From: Hymenobacter psychrophilus
GTDB lineage: Bacteria > Bacteroidota > Bacteroidia > Cytophagales > Hymenobacteraceae
Reading direction: 5' to 3'
DNA length: 64,000 nucleotides
NCBI RefSeq assembly: GCF_900107135.1
Contig: NZ_FNOV01000006.1
Location: 186,001 to 250,000 of the forward strand
Shown here: piece after piece, positions 45,057-53,371 of the stretch
How the letters are laid out: every line of letters begins with the position of its first letter
Numbering within the stretch: position 1 is the first letter of the stretch
Position numbers and translations under genes: made by a program
The notes under the pieces: generated by a model
What the model saw: only the letters and a program-made list of their open reading frames with translations
What the model was told of the DNA's origin: nothing
The model's database searches: none

Positions 45057-45225
45057 AGCTGTTAGCTGAGAGCTGTTAGCTATTAGCTGACCGCCTAATA
45101 AAAAGAGGGCCTTATCATGCAAAGACGAGCCGTTGTTACGGCCGTTCAAGCGTGGTAGGGCCCTTCTTTTGTTGGGATACCAGACGGTCAAGCTAACAGC
45201 TAATAGCTCTCAGCTAACAGCTTAA
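45057..45225. repeat. Heptad-phased inverted repeat enclosing a terminator
   Basis: The left arm starts on the base after the phosphorylase-like stop: AGCTGTT, AGCTGAG, AGCTGTT, AGCTATT, AGCTGAC. The right arm (45191-45225) reads AGCTAAC, AGCTAAT, AGCTCTC, AGCTAAC, AGCTTAA. Together they form a large inverted repeat. Inside are AAAAGAGGGCC (45101-45111) and GGGCCCTTCTTTT (45158-45170), a likely bidirectional terminator. It ends 4 bases before the converging gene. Confidence 0.75.
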
Positions 45226-45229
45226 AACT

Positions 45230-46405
45230 TCAGGCCGTCAGAATGTGGGGCACGAACTCGGAGAGGTTGGTGATGATGCCCGGGTCGCGGCGGTAGCTGA
45301 GGGCGCAGGCCTCGCCGGCCCAGAATACGCCCGCCTGATAGCGGCGGCCCTGGGTATCGGTCGGGAAGTCGAGCCAGCGCTGGCGTACCTGGGGCTGGTT
45401 GCCGAACTCGCCGGGCTCCTCCTGACGGGTGCTAATGCCATCCATTTCGGTTAGGTTCTGGCCTTCGCGCCCAAACAGAGGCTTACGGACGTGATGGCCC
45501 TGCATGTTGCGCAGGCTGGCTTCCACCAGCAGCGGGTGGTGCGGAAACGTGTCCCAGAGGTGAGCCAGTAGGGCCTTGCTCTGGAACAGTAGCGTGTAGG
45601 CGGGGTTGCCAATGATGACGTCGCGGGTGAGCAGCAGCTGGGTGAGGTCGGCGGTGAGGGCTGGCTCCTCGTCGGCCAGCAGCTCCCAGGGCACCAGCTT
45701 GAACAGGAAATCGAAGCGCTGCCACTGGTCGGGGCCCACTTCGGCCCAAACGCCGCGCTCCTCGCCCTGCACGGATACGCGCATGGCATCTACGCCGCAC
45801 ATGTGGGCCGTGCCGAAGCCGGCGGCGCGGGCCGCCTCGGCCAGTACGGCGCAGTTGGTTTCGTCCTCGGCACTATCGGGCAAGTGTACCAGCAGTAGGT
45901 GGGCGTCCAGATCGGGGTTCAGCTCGCGCCAATGGCGCAGCTGGGCTTCCAGGCCCTCAAACAGACCGTTGGCCTGCCGCTCGTGGGCGGGGCGGCCGGC
46001 AGCCATCAGGCTGGCCCACTGCACCACGGCCGTTTCGGGGATGCTGGTAGCGGTGTCGGCATTGAACTCCACCAGCTTGGGACCTTCGGGAGTGTCGGCT
46101 AAATCGAAGCGGCCGTAGATGTGCCAGTGCCGGTCATCGTTCCAGGAGTGGCGCACGGCTTCCCAGAGGTTGAGCGGGATGCCCAGCTGGCGCAGAAAAT
46201 CGTCGGGAATCGGGTCGGGGATGGACTCCACCAGCATCTCGTAGAGCGTGTCGGCGGCCTGCAGCAGCGTTTCGGCCTCGGCTTCCGACACGGCCAACGC
46301 CTCGGGCGCCAGGTAAGCGGCGCAGGCTTCTTCCACAGCCCAGTCCCAGCCCAACTCACGCATGGCCGGCTCCACATTGCCCGACAGCGGCAGCAAACGA
46401 ATCAT
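45230..46405 (-). CDS. Glutathionylspermidine synthase family protein (YgiC-like)
   Basis: A 391-residue ATP-grasp-type protein resembling the synthetase domain of glutathionylspermidine synthase and E. coli YgiC. Visible blocks are WDWAVEEACAAYL, GRFDLADTPEGPKLVEFNADT, LFKLVPWELLADEEP, and the C-terminal KPLFGREGQN for nucleotide binding. The amidase domain of bifunctional GspSA is absent. YgiC-type proteins are predicted peptide- or polyamine-ligases with unproven substrates. A YgiB-like lipoprotein gene lies 45 bases upstream on the same strand, the same pairing as ygiB-ygiC. Confidence 0.85.
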   Translation of the reverse strand: MIRLLPLSGNVEPAMRELGWDWAVEEACAAYLAPEALAVSEAEAETLLQAADTLYEMLVESIPDPIPDDFLRQLGIPLNLWEAVRHSWNDDRHWHIYGRFDLADTPEGPKLVEFNADTATSIPETAVVQWASLMAAGRPAHERQANGLFEGLEAQLRHWRELNPDLDAHLLLVHLPDSAEDETNCAVLAEAARAAGFGTAHMCGVDAMRVSVQGEERGVWAEVGPDQWQRFDFLFKLVPWELLADEEPALTADLTQLLLTRDVIIGNPAYTLLFQSKALLAHLWDTFPHHPLLVEASLRNMQGHHVRKPLFGREGQNLTEMDGISTRQEEPGEFGNQPQVRQRWLDFPTDTQGRRYQAGVFWAGEACALSYRRDPGIITNLSEFVPHILTA

Positions 46406-46450
46406 ACAGGGTAAATTAAATATAAGAAGGTATGCTGGTTGCGCAGCCGC

Positions 46451-47137
46451 TTAGCCGCCGAAACCCCGCGAGCTGCTCCGGCTGCCGAAGCCGCTACGGC
46501 TGCCGCTGGGGGCCGAGCTGCGGAACGTGCCGCGTGGGGTGCTGCGCTGTACGCTGGAGCTGGGGCTGATACCCGCGTTGCCGCCGTTGCGGTTACCCGT
46601 AAAACCCCGCCCGAAAAAGCCCCGCCCTTCGTTGGTGCGCTCCTGGGCGATATTTTGCCGCCAGCCGTTATTGCCCTGCATAATGCCCGAAGAGGCGTAG
46701 GCGCCGGAGTTGGGTGTCATCCAGCGGCCAGCCATGTAGCCGATGCCGCTCCACATCAGCACATCCATCATGCCCCGGCCCGCCACCCGGTTTTCGGGGT
46801 TTTGGCGGGTGTAGTTCTGCATCTGCTGCTGCAAAGCCTGGCCTTGCAGTGTATCCACCTTGCCATCGGCGTGCCGCAGAATGGCCGCCACCTCTTCCTT
46901 GCCGGCCGGCCGCTCAGCCGTAATTTTCCACTCGCCCGGCTGGGTTTCCGTCATTTCGGTGATAACGCCCTGGCTGTAGGAGTCCGTGGCGGCATTGTCC
47001 CAGGAAGATTCCGCGGCTTCCGGACGGCTGTCGTTGGAGGAGCAGGCCGGCAGTATGCCTAAGCCCAGGCTGGACGCGGCCGTGAGCAGAAACAGATTGC
47101 GGCGCCAGTCGCCGAGGGGATAAAACGGGCGGTTCAT
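46451..47137 (-). CDS. YgiB/DUF1190-like lipoprotein
   Basis: A 228-residue protein with signal peptide and lipobox GILPACS. The middle part contains a short glycine-zipper-like stretch (MDVLMWSGIGYMAGRWM). The C-terminus is rich in Ser, Arg, Gly and Phe (GSRSGFGSRSSSRGFGG), like the tail of E. coli YgiB. Placement directly upstream of a YgiC-like gene supports the link. Function of YgiB is unknown. The ATG at 47137 opens the signal peptide. Confidence 0.65.
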   Translation of the reverse strand: MNRPFYPLGDWRRNLFLLTAASSLGLGILPACSSNDSRPEAAESSWDNAATDSYSQGVITEMTETQPGEWKITAERPAGKEEVAAILRHADGKVDTLQGQALQQQMQNYTRQNPENRVAGRGMMDVLMWSGIGYMAGRWMTPNSGAYASSGIMQGNNGWRQNIAQERTNEGRGFFGRGFTGNRNGGNAGISPSSSVQRSTPRGTFRSSAPSGSRSGFGSRSSSRGFGG

Positions 47138-47204
47138 AAGCGGAAGGACAAGAGAGAATTGGGAGGCTAAATTAGCAGGAATATGGTTCGGAAAGCCGTT
47201 TATA

Positions 47205-47801
47205 CTACGGCCGCTGCTCCAGCACGCCACGCAGCACCTGCCACACGTTGTCGGCCAGCAGCTTCTGGCCCTCGGCGTTGGGGTGCACGCCATCGGACAG
47301 GTTGAGGTGGCGCTGGCCGATGACGCCGTGCAGCAGGAAGGGCACGAAATCGACCTCGTTCTTATCAGCCAGCTGGCGGAACAGGGCCTTGAACTCGTGG
47401 GCGTAGTGCCCGAAACGGCCGCCGCCCAGCGTGGCCAGCGGGCCTAGGTCAAAGGGAAACTCCAGGCCCACCAGCACCCGGCGGGCCTCGGGGTGGGCGC
47501 GCTTTACTTCGTCGAGGATGAACTGCAGGTTCTGGGTGGTTTCGCGCACCGGCAGGCCCCGCAGGCCGTCGTTGGCCCCGAGTTCCAGTACGAACACATC
47601 GAGCTGGGGGAAGCGGGGCAGTACTGTGGGCAGGCGTTGGCGGCCGCCGGCGCTGGTTTCGCCGCTCACGCCGTAGTTGTGGGCTTTATAAGGAAGATTC
47701 AGGGCATCGATTTTCTCCTGAATGCGGGAGGGAAAGGCGGCGCTGGCCGGTAGCTGGTAACCCGCCGTGAGCGAGTCGCCAAAAAAGAGAATGGTTTGCA
47801 T
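47205..47801 (-). CDS. SGNH/GDSL esterase, TesA-like arylesterase
   Basis: A 198-residue hydrolase with the SGNH blocks in order: GDSLTAGYQL (nucleophile Ser), GVSGETSAGG, LELGANDGLRG, and the catalytic pair DGVHPN near the C-terminus. Related enzymes are TesA-type thioesterases/arylesterases, which are usually periplasmic; here no signal peptide is visible, so it may be cytoplasmic. Substrate unknown. It is divergent from the tail-fibre-like operon and 67 bases upstream of the YgiB-like gene. Confidence 0.88.
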   Translation of the reverse strand: MQTILFFGDSLTAGYQLPASAAFPSRIQEKIDALNLPYKAHNYGVSGETSAGGRQRLPTVLPRFPQLDVFVLELGANDGLRGLPVRETTQNLQFILDEVKRAHPEARRVLVGLEFPFDLGPLATLGGGRFGHYAHEFKALFRQLADKNEVDFVPFLLHGVIGQRHLNLSDGVHPNAEGQKLLADNVWQVLRGVLEQRP

Positions 47802-47932
47802 ACGGGGAAGCAGCCGGATACTGGCTTGGGAAAACGAATGTATACGGCGGCTTTCTGACCCAGGATTGTATGTTTTGAGCTGATCCAGGTATTTGCCTCA
47901 TTATCAATGCGTATAATCTGCCATATATAGTA

Positions 47933-47940
47933 TAGATTTG
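47933..47940 (+). promoter_or_regulatory. -7 promoter element for the tail-fibre/collar operon
   Basis: TAGATTTG is a perfect TAnnTTTG match in a notably AT-rich segment, 45 bases before the first start codon at 47985. Confidence 0.5.
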
Positions 47941-47984
47941 ATACAATATTCAGCACCGATGAGTGCAGCCCCAATTTCGCGAGT

Positions 47985-48953
47985 ATGAGCAAAAATTTAC
48001 GCTTTCAATTGTTGGTAGTAGCGGCGCTGACAGCGGGTTCTATGACAGCTGTCCATGCCCAGACCGGCAGCGTCGGGATTGGGGTGGCCGTGCCCAACGC
48101 CTCGGCCGCACTGGACGTGACCAGCACCACAAAGGGTATGCTGGTACCGCGTCTGACCACTGCCCAGCGCACGGCCATCAGCAGCCCGGCCCAGGGCCTG
48201 CTCGTGTTCCAGACCGACGGTACCCAGCCCGGCTTCTACTACAATGCCAGCGCTACTACCACAGCCAACTGGGTATGGCTGCCCGATAAAGCCGGGGCCG
48301 GCGATAACCTGGGCAACGGGACGGCTACTTCGGCCGTGAAGCTCAACAACTTCAGCCTCTCCAATAACGGCAGCGGCGGCATCACCATCAGCGACGCGGG
48401 CCAGGTAACGGTAACCGGCAACAGCATTGTAACTGGAACAAGCACCGTGAGTGGCAACGGTAACGTGGGCGGCACCCTGGCCGTGGGTACCACCTCCGCG
48501 CCGGTCGGCTCGGCGGCGCTGGAGGTTAGCAGCACCAGTAAGGGCCTGCTTCCCCCACGCCTGACACTGGCTCAGCGCACTACCATAAGCAGCCCAGCCG
48601 TGGGCCTGCTCATTGTCCAGACCGACAACACGCCTGGCCTCTACCAGTACACGGCTACGGGCTGGTCGACGGTGGGCGCGGGCAACTACACGGCCGAAAG
48701 CAATTCTAACGCCCCGGCTCCTACTACCGCCATAACCGTGAATCCGGCCGTAACCAACATTGTGTACACCAACAACAGCGCCGGCAACGGCGCCGTGACG
48801 CTGGGTACGGGTACCGAGGGCCAGCGTCTGGTTATCGTCAACAACGACAACGAGTTTCTGACGGTCGTATCGAGCAGCGGCACGGGCAATATCCTGTCGA
48901 AGTACGCGGCGCGCTACATCTACACCAGCGGGGCGTGGCGTCGCGAGTCGTAG
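47985..48953 (+). CDS. Exported tail-fibre-like repeat protein
   Basis: A 322-residue protein with a signal peptide ending TAVHAQ. It contains two copies of a module: SAALDVTSTTKGMLVPRLT...AQGLLVFQTD near residues 40-77 and SAALEVSSTSKGLLPPRLT...AVGLLIVQTD near 180-217. Each is a motif seen at the start of many Bacteroidota and phage tail-fibre-like proteins. The rest is Ser/Thr/Gly/Asn-rich beta structure. It heads an operon with three collar-domain proteins and a T9SS cargo, so it is probably cell-surface. There are no phage structural or packaging genes nearby. Confidence 0.75.
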   Translation: MSKNLRFQLLVVAALTAGSMTAVHAQTGSVGIGVAVPNASAALDVTSTTKGMLVPRLTTAQRTAISSPAQGLLVFQTDGTQPGFYYNASATTTANWVWLPDKAGAGDNLGNGTATSAVKLNNFSLSNNGSGGITISDAGQVTVTGNSIVTGTSTVSGNGNVGGTLAVGTTSAPVGSAALEVSSTSKGLLPPRLTLAQRTTISSPAVGLLIVQTDNTPGLYQYTATGWSTVGAGNYTAESNSNAPAPTTAITVNPAVTNIVYTNNSAGNGAVTLGTGTEGQRLVIVNNDNEFLTVVSSSGTGNILSKYAARYIYTSGAWRRES

Positions 48954-48998
48954 CCAGTCGTTCTCTTCTGTATTCCTCTCGTGCGTTCCGCTAGTTTC

Positions 48999-49649
48999 AT
49001 GGCCGACTTTTCTTCTTCGGCGTCCGGCTCGGCGGCTGGCCGCCGTTCCCTGCTCCAACGCTTCCAGCGCTGGCTCCGGCCCGGCGCGGTGGCTAGGCCC
49101 CAAGCGCTGGTTTCCATGCGCCCCAACGGCGGTCAGCCCTACGTGGGGGAAATTGCCATTTTCGCCGGCAACTTCCCGCCCTCCGGCTGGATGTTCTGCG
49201 ATGGTAGCCTGCTCCCTATTTCCGAGAACGAAACCCTGTTTCAGCTCATTGGTACCACTTACGGCGGCGATGGGCAGGAATCCTTCGCCCTGCCCGACCT
49301 AAGAGGCCGGGCACCGTTGCACCAGGGTAACAACGGAACCAGTAGCTACACTTTGGCGCAGCAGGGCGGGGTAGAGTCCGTGACGCTCACGGTGGCCCAG
49401 ATTCCTGCGCACACGCACACGCCAGCCGCCAGCACCGCGCCCGGCACCTCGGCCTCGCCGATAGGCACCGTACCGGCCGACAGTGGCTCGGGCTCGGCCC
49501 AGTACACGCAGGCCACCACCAACCTGGTAACCCAGCCGGCCCAAACGCTGGGCCCGGTTGGCGGCAACCAGCCCCACGACAATATGCAGCCCTACCTGGC
49601 GGTCAACTACATCATTTCGCTGTTCGGTATCTTCCCTTCACCGACCTAA
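48999..49649 (+). CDS. Phage tail collar-domain protein (MdpB-like), copy 1
   Basis: A 216-residue protein with a collar domain: GEIAIFAGNFPPSGWMFCDGSLL, then TLFQLIGTTYGGDGQESFALPDLRGRAP, and a C-terminal QPHDNMQPYLAVNYIISLFG. This is the microcystin-dependent-protein/tail-collar family. The first 40 residues hold a twin-Arg (GRRSLLQRF) but lack a strong hydrophobic core, so export is unclear. GTG at 48981 is an alternative start. Second gene of the surface operon; the next gene follows after 12 bases. Confidence 0.85.
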   Translation: MADFSSSASGSAAGRRSLLQRFQRWLRPGAVARPQALVSMRPNGGQPYVGEIAIFAGNFPPSGWMFCDGSLLPISENETLFQLIGTTYGGDGQESFALPDLRGRAPLHQGNNGTSSYTLAQQGGVESVTLTVAQIPAHTHTPAASTAPGTSASPIGTVPADSGSGSAQYTQATTNLVTQPAQTLGPVGGNQPHDNMQPYLAVNYIISLFGIFPSPT

Positions 49650-49661
49650 GTCCTTCGCACG

Positions 49662-50351
49662 ATGTCTTCAATAACTGATTCGCCCACGGGCGGTTCCTCG
49701 CGCCGGAGTTGGCTTAAAAAGCTGGGGGGAGTGTTGGGTGGCGGCTTGCTGCTCGGCAAAAGCCCGGCCGTGGCGGCTGCCCCGCTAGATGTGGCTGCTC
49801 CTCAAGGCAATCAGCCTTTCCTGTCGGAGATTATGATGGTCTCTTTCAACTTCGCTCCCAAGGGCTGGGCTTTATGCAACGGCCAGCTCTTGCCCATCAA
49901 CCAGAACCAAGCGCTCTTTTCCCTGCTGGGTACTACCTATGGCGGTAACGGGCAAACGACCTTTGCCCTGCCGGACCTGCGCGGCCGGGTTATTGCCGGT
50001 GTTGGAGATAATGTAACGCTGGGCCAGAAAAGCGGTGCCGATAGCCAGGTGCTGCTGGCCACGCAGATTCCGCCACACGTGCACGGCCTTAAAGCCAGCA
50101 CGGCTAATGGAACTACGAATCTCGCGGGCACATCGGGGCCCACAGTCCACAACTACCTGGCCGACAACGGCGGCGGTGCGCCTCAGTACGGTGGCAACTT
50201 GAATACGGCGCTGGCCAACTCGCCCGCGGCTGCCCCGCCCATAAACGTTTCGAGTATTGCGGGAGGTAGTCAGGCCCACGAAAACCGGCAGCCCTTCACC
50301 TGTCTCAATTATGTTATCGCCCTGCAGGGCATTTACCCAAGCTCCAATTAG
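49662..50351 (+). CDS. Phage tail collar-domain protein (MdpB-like), copy 2, with Tat-like signal
   Basis: A 229-residue protein. The N-terminus has a convincing twin-arginine signal (SRRSWLKKLGGVLGGGLLLG) ending near AVAAAP, then the collar domain: PFLSEIMMVSFNFAPKGWAL, FSLLGTTYGGNGQTTFALPDLRGRV and the C-terminal NRQPFTCLNYVIALQG. Tat export suggests folding before secretion, possibly with a bound cofactor or as a preformed multimer. Its stop is only 2 bases before the next start. Confidence 0.88.
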   Translation: MSSITDSPTGGSSRRSWLKKLGGVLGGGLLLGKSPAVAAAPLDVAAPQGNQPFLSEIMMVSFNFAPKGWALCNGQLLPINQNQALFSLLGTTYGGNGQTTFALPDLRGRVIAGVGDNVTLGQKSGADSQVLLATQIPPHVHGLKASTANGTTNLAGTSGPTVHNYLADNGGGAPQYGGNLNTALANSPAAAPPINVSSIAGGSQAHENRQPFTCLNYVIALQGIYPSSN

Positions 50352-50353
50352 CC

Positions 50354-51025
50354 GTGTCAACGTTATCCATTGCTGCTTCCCCCAGCCTGCCGGTCCGCCG
50401 GAGCCTGCTCAAGCGCCTGTCGGGCCTGGTGGCCGGGAGTTTTCTGGCCGGACCGCTGCAGGCGTTGCTGGGCCGCGCCACGCCCGCCGCGGCGGGTACG
50501 CTCACGGGCGGATCTGACCCGTTTGTGGCGGAAATAGTTATGTTTCCCTTCAACTTCGTACCCAAGGGCTACGCCCGCTGCAACGGTCAGCTGCTGCCTA
50601 TCTCCCAGAACACGGCCTTGTTTGCGCTGCTGGGTACCATCTACGGCGGGGATGGGAGGTCGACGTTCGCCTTGCCCAACCTGAACGGGCGGGTGGCCAT
50701 CGGGGCCGGCCAGGGCCCAGGGCTCAGTCTCTACGACCTGGGCCAGACCGGGGGCAGCGCCACCACCACCCTGAACGAAACGGAGCTGCCTGTGCACCAG
50801 CACACTCTGGCCCTAACCTACAGCTCTGAGCTGGGCACGCTGGGCTCACCCGAAGGTGCTTACCTGGCCAGCAACGGCTCCGGCGAGCCCCAATACGAGG
50901 CTTCTGGTGCCGGCTACATGGCCACCGGAACCATAGGCAATGCTGAACCTCACAACAACATGCAGCCCTATTTAGGCCTCTCCTATTGCATTGCCTTGCA
51001 AGGTGTTTTTCCGCCCCGCTGGTAA
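50354..51025 (+). CDS. Phage tail collar-domain protein (MdpB-like), copy 3, with Tat-like signal
   Basis: A 223-residue paralogue of the two preceding proteins. The N-terminus carries RRSLLKRLSGLVAGSFLAG, again Tat-like, ending near TPAAAG. The collar domain reads PFVAEIVMFPFNFVPKGYAR, FALLGTIYGGDGRSTFALPN and NNMQPYLGLSYCIALQG. The start is GTG at 50354, 2 bases after the previous stop, indicating translational coupling. The next gene starts 19 bases after its stop. Confidence 0.87.
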   Translation: MSTLSIAASPSLPVRRSLLKRLSGLVAGSFLAGPLQALLGRATPAAAGTLTGGSDPFVAEIVMFPFNFVPKGYARCNGQLLPISQNTALFALLGTIYGGDGRSTFALPNLNGRVAIGAGQGPGLSLYDLGQTGGSATTTLNETELPVHQHTLALTYSSELGTLGSPEGAYLASNGSGEPQYEASGAGYMATGTIGNAEPHNNMQPYLGLSYCIALQGVFPPRW

Positions 51026-51044
51026 GCGGCTTCCAATTTTCGCT

Positions 51045-52559
51045 ATGAAATACTTTTCACCCATTGGAAGCCTGTTGCTGCTTGCCGCCGGACCTGTTGT
51101 GGGCCAGGGTCTCTCCAACCAAGGTACCGTAATGGTCATTCAGCCAGGGGCGCAGCTCTCCGTAATGGGTGATGTAACCATCAGCGGCAACGGCAGCATC
51201 GACAACGCGGGCACCTTGAGCCTGACGGGCAACTGGACCAATAGCACGGCCGGCGGGGTGCTGACGCCGACCACCGGCACGGTGCAGCTGGTCGGCGCAG
51301 CTGCCCAGCAAATCGGTGGTACGGGTTCTACTACTTTCCACACGCTGGATGTGAGCGGGGCTACCGGCCCGGTGCAGCTGGCTACCGATATTTCGGTGGG
51401 CAACAGCAATGGCCTGCTGACGCTGGGGGCCACGCAGGTGCAGCTCAATTCCCGCACGCTTACGCTCAACAACGGAGCGGTTTCGGCCCTGAGCCAGACT
51501 ACCGGCCGCCTGATTGCCGAAACTGATCCGGCCGTCGGCTATGGGCGGCTGGTATGGGTAATCGGGGCCAGCACGGGCACCTATACTGTGCCAATGGGTA
51601 CAGGCGCTGCGCCAATGGCCATGACGGCGACCATCACAGGGGCGGGTAGCAGCAATGGCAGCCTGTCGTTTACCACCTACGCTACTCCGGCCAGTAATCT
51701 GCCCCTGCCCACGGGCGTTTCAGCGTTGCGGGGAGATGCCGCTTACGCCCTCGACCGCTACTGGATAGTTACGCCGGCCAACTACACCATTACGCCCACG
51801 TCCACCCTCACCCTGGGCTACCAGGAAACGGAGTGGAGTACCAGCCCCAACACCATCACCGAAAGCCAGCTGCGTCTGCAGCGCTGGAACGGCAGCAACT
51901 GGGAGCCTTCGCAGGGCAGCGTGAATACTGCTGCCAATACTTTCACCTCTGACTTGCAGAATACCTACGGCATCTTCGCGGCCGCCGACCTGGACCGGCC
52001 CCTGCCGGTAACGCTGGTGTCCTTCGTGGCGCAGGCGCGGGCGAAAGACGCCCTGCTTAGCTGGCATACGGCTCAGGAGTTGGAAAATAAAGGCTTTGAG
52101 GTAGAAGCTAGCATGGATGGCATCAACTTTCGCCGTCTGGGGTTTATAGCCGGGCACGGCACTACGGCCGTTGCCCAGCAGTACCGCTACACCGATGTGG
52201 GGGCCGCCCAGCGGGGCACACTCCAATACTACCGCCTGCGTCAGCTTGACTTGGACGGCACGGCTTCCTACTCGGCGGTAAAGAGCGTGACCTTCGACGC
52301 CCTGCCCACCGCTATTGCCACCTGGCCCAACCCAACGCACGGCGCCTATACCATGCTGCTCACGGCCGCTAAACCCCAAACGGTACAGCTGACCATGCAC
52401 GATGCCGTGGGCCGCCTGGTGAGCCAGCGTACGGTGGTGCTGCAGGCCGGCGAAAACCGGCTGCCCGCCGTGTTTGCTGCCGCTCAGCCCGCGGGTGTAT
52501 ACGCGTTGTCGGGCGTGGTTGATGGTCAGGTGGTGCGCACGCGGGTAGTGCGGCAGTAG
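51045..52559 (+). CDS. T9SS type A sorting-domain protein, adhesin-like
   Basis: A 504-residue secreted protein. Signal peptide ends AAGPVVGQ. The first 300 residues form a repetitive beta-rich region (VTISGNGSIDNAGTLSLTGNW), typical of G8/adhesin-like surface proteins. About residues 320-420 resemble a fibronectin-like stalk (LPVTLVSFVAQARAKDALLSW). The last 75 residues are a type A C-terminal T9SS sorting domain (WPNPTHGAYTMLLTAAKPQ... ending VRTRVVRQ). It would be exported through T9SS and anchored or released at the surface. Last gene of the operon. Confidence 0.85.
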   Translation: MKYFSPIGSLLLLAAGPVVGQGLSNQGTVMVIQPGAQLSVMGDVTISGNGSIDNAGTLSLTGNWTNSTAGGVLTPTTGTVQLVGAAAQQIGGTGSTTFHTLDVSGATGPVQLATDISVGNSNGLLTLGATQVQLNSRTLTLNNGAVSALSQTTGRLIAETDPAVGYGRLVWVIGASTGTYTVPMGTGAAPMAMTATITGAGSSNGSLSFTTYATPASNLPLPTGVSALRGDAAYALDRYWIVTPANYTITPTSTLTLGYQETEWSTSPNTITESQLRLQRWNGSNWEPSQGSVNTAANTFTSDLQNTYGIFAAADLDRPLPVTLVSFVAQARAKDALLSWHTAQELENKGFEVEASMDGINFRRLGFIAGHGTTAVAQQYRYTDVGAAQRGTLQYYRLRQLDLDGTASYSAVKSVTFDALPTAIATWPNPTHGAYTMLLTAAKPQTVQLTMHDAVGRLVSQRTVVLQAGENRLPAVFAAAQPAGVYALSGVVDGQVVRTRVVRQ

Positions 52560-52606
52560 CCTGGGAAAAGGCCGGCCGGAGAAACTATTTTCGGGGTTTT
52601 GTGCTT

Positions 52607-52614
52607 TACCTTTG
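52607..52614 (+). promoter_or_regulatory. -7 promoter element for the thioredoxin gene
   Basis: TACCTTTG, a perfect TAnnTTTG match 64 bases before the thioredoxin ATG. It lies just after the T9SS gene and marks a new transcription unit. Confidence 0.5.
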
Positions 52615-52677
52615 CTGGCAGATAAGAATCATTCTTACCTGCAAACATCGTTATCTGTCACCAAACCCCTTTTCAGA

Positions 52678-52995
52678 ATGTCCGTTATCAAAGCCACCGA
52701 CGCCGATTTCCAGCAATTGCTTCAGGAAAATGAGAAGGTAGTGGTGAAATATTATGCCGACTGGTGTGGCAACTGCCGCCTGTTTTCGCCCAAATTTAAG
52801 CGCCTGGCCCAGGCCGAGGGCAACGAGGACATGAAGTTTCTGGACGTGAATGCCGAGAGCAGCCCCGAGGCCCGCAAGCTGGCCAACGTCACCAACCTGC
52901 CCTTTTTCGCCGTGTTCCGCAACGGCGAGCTGGTTGACACCGTGGCCGCCAGCAAGGAGGAAGCCGTAGCCTCCCTCATTTCCCGCCTCAACTAG
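52678..52995 (+). CDS. Thioredoxin family protein with CGNC active site
   Basis: A 105-residue cytoplasmic thioredoxin-fold protein. The active site is DWCGNCRLF, with Asn in place of the usual Pro of WCGPC. The cis-Pro loop NLPFFAVF and the C-terminal helix are present. An atypical CxxC dipeptide usually shifts the redox potential. It is followed after 14 bases by a DUF6952 gene; I recall the same pairing in other Bacteroidota. The ATG at 52678 begins MSVIKATDADF. Confidence 0.87.
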   Translation: MSVIKATDADFQQLLQENEKVVVKYYADWCGNCRLFSPKFKRLAQAEGNEDMKFLDVNAESSPEARKLANVTNLPFFAVFRNGELVDTVAASKEEAVASLISRLN

Positions 52996-53009
52996 TCCGC
53001 ACCGTTGCC

Positions 53010-53252
53010 ATGAAAATGCCCGTTATCCGCCATTTGGTGGAAACCCAGACCCTGGAAAGCCTGGTAGCCGCCGAAGAAGCGTTGCTGGAGGAACAGACGC
53101 CTGCTTTCGAGGTGGAGGGCGAGGACGAAGGCGAGCAGCTGACCCATGTGTTTGCCGCCATCTTCATCCTCAACCACATCCAGGACCATAAATCTGACTT
53201 CAAGACCGCCCTGCGCGAGTACACTAAGAAGGTGCGCGTGAGCATCAGCTAA
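53010..53252 (+). CDS. DUF6952 family protein
   Basis: An 80-residue acidic helical protein (MKMPVIRHLVETQTLESLVA... HVFAAIFILNHIQDH). It fits the small DUF6952 family, which sits next to thioredoxin-like genes in Bacteroidota. Role unknown; co-translation with the thioredoxin suggests a functional link. It is followed by a strong hairpin. Confidence 0.7.
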   Translation: MKMPVIRHLVETQTLESLVAAEEALLEEQTPAFEVEGEDEGEQLTHVFAAIFILNHIQDHKSDFKTALREYTKKVRVSIS

Positions 53253-53269
53253 GGCCTAAAGCCGAAGGG

Positions 53270-53340
53270 GAAGCGCAAAAAGCCGAAGCCGTTGAACATC
53301 AGCCCATAGCTGATTCAACGGCTTCGGCTTTTTGCGCTTC
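53270..53340 (+). terminator. Long hairpin terminator after the DUF6952 gene
   Basis: Perfect 27-bp stem (53270-53296 with 53314-53340) with a 17-base loop. The stem contains an A-run and a matching T-run but is far longer than a minimal terminator. Confidence 0.65.
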
Positions 53341-53371
53341 TCCTTTGACTGAAAAACGTCTATCTTCCCTC

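Noticed and set aside
47985-51025. Prophage fragment suggested by tail-fibre and collar domains
   Set aside because: No capsid, terminase, integrase or lysis genes, base composition matches the chromosome, and the products have export signals.
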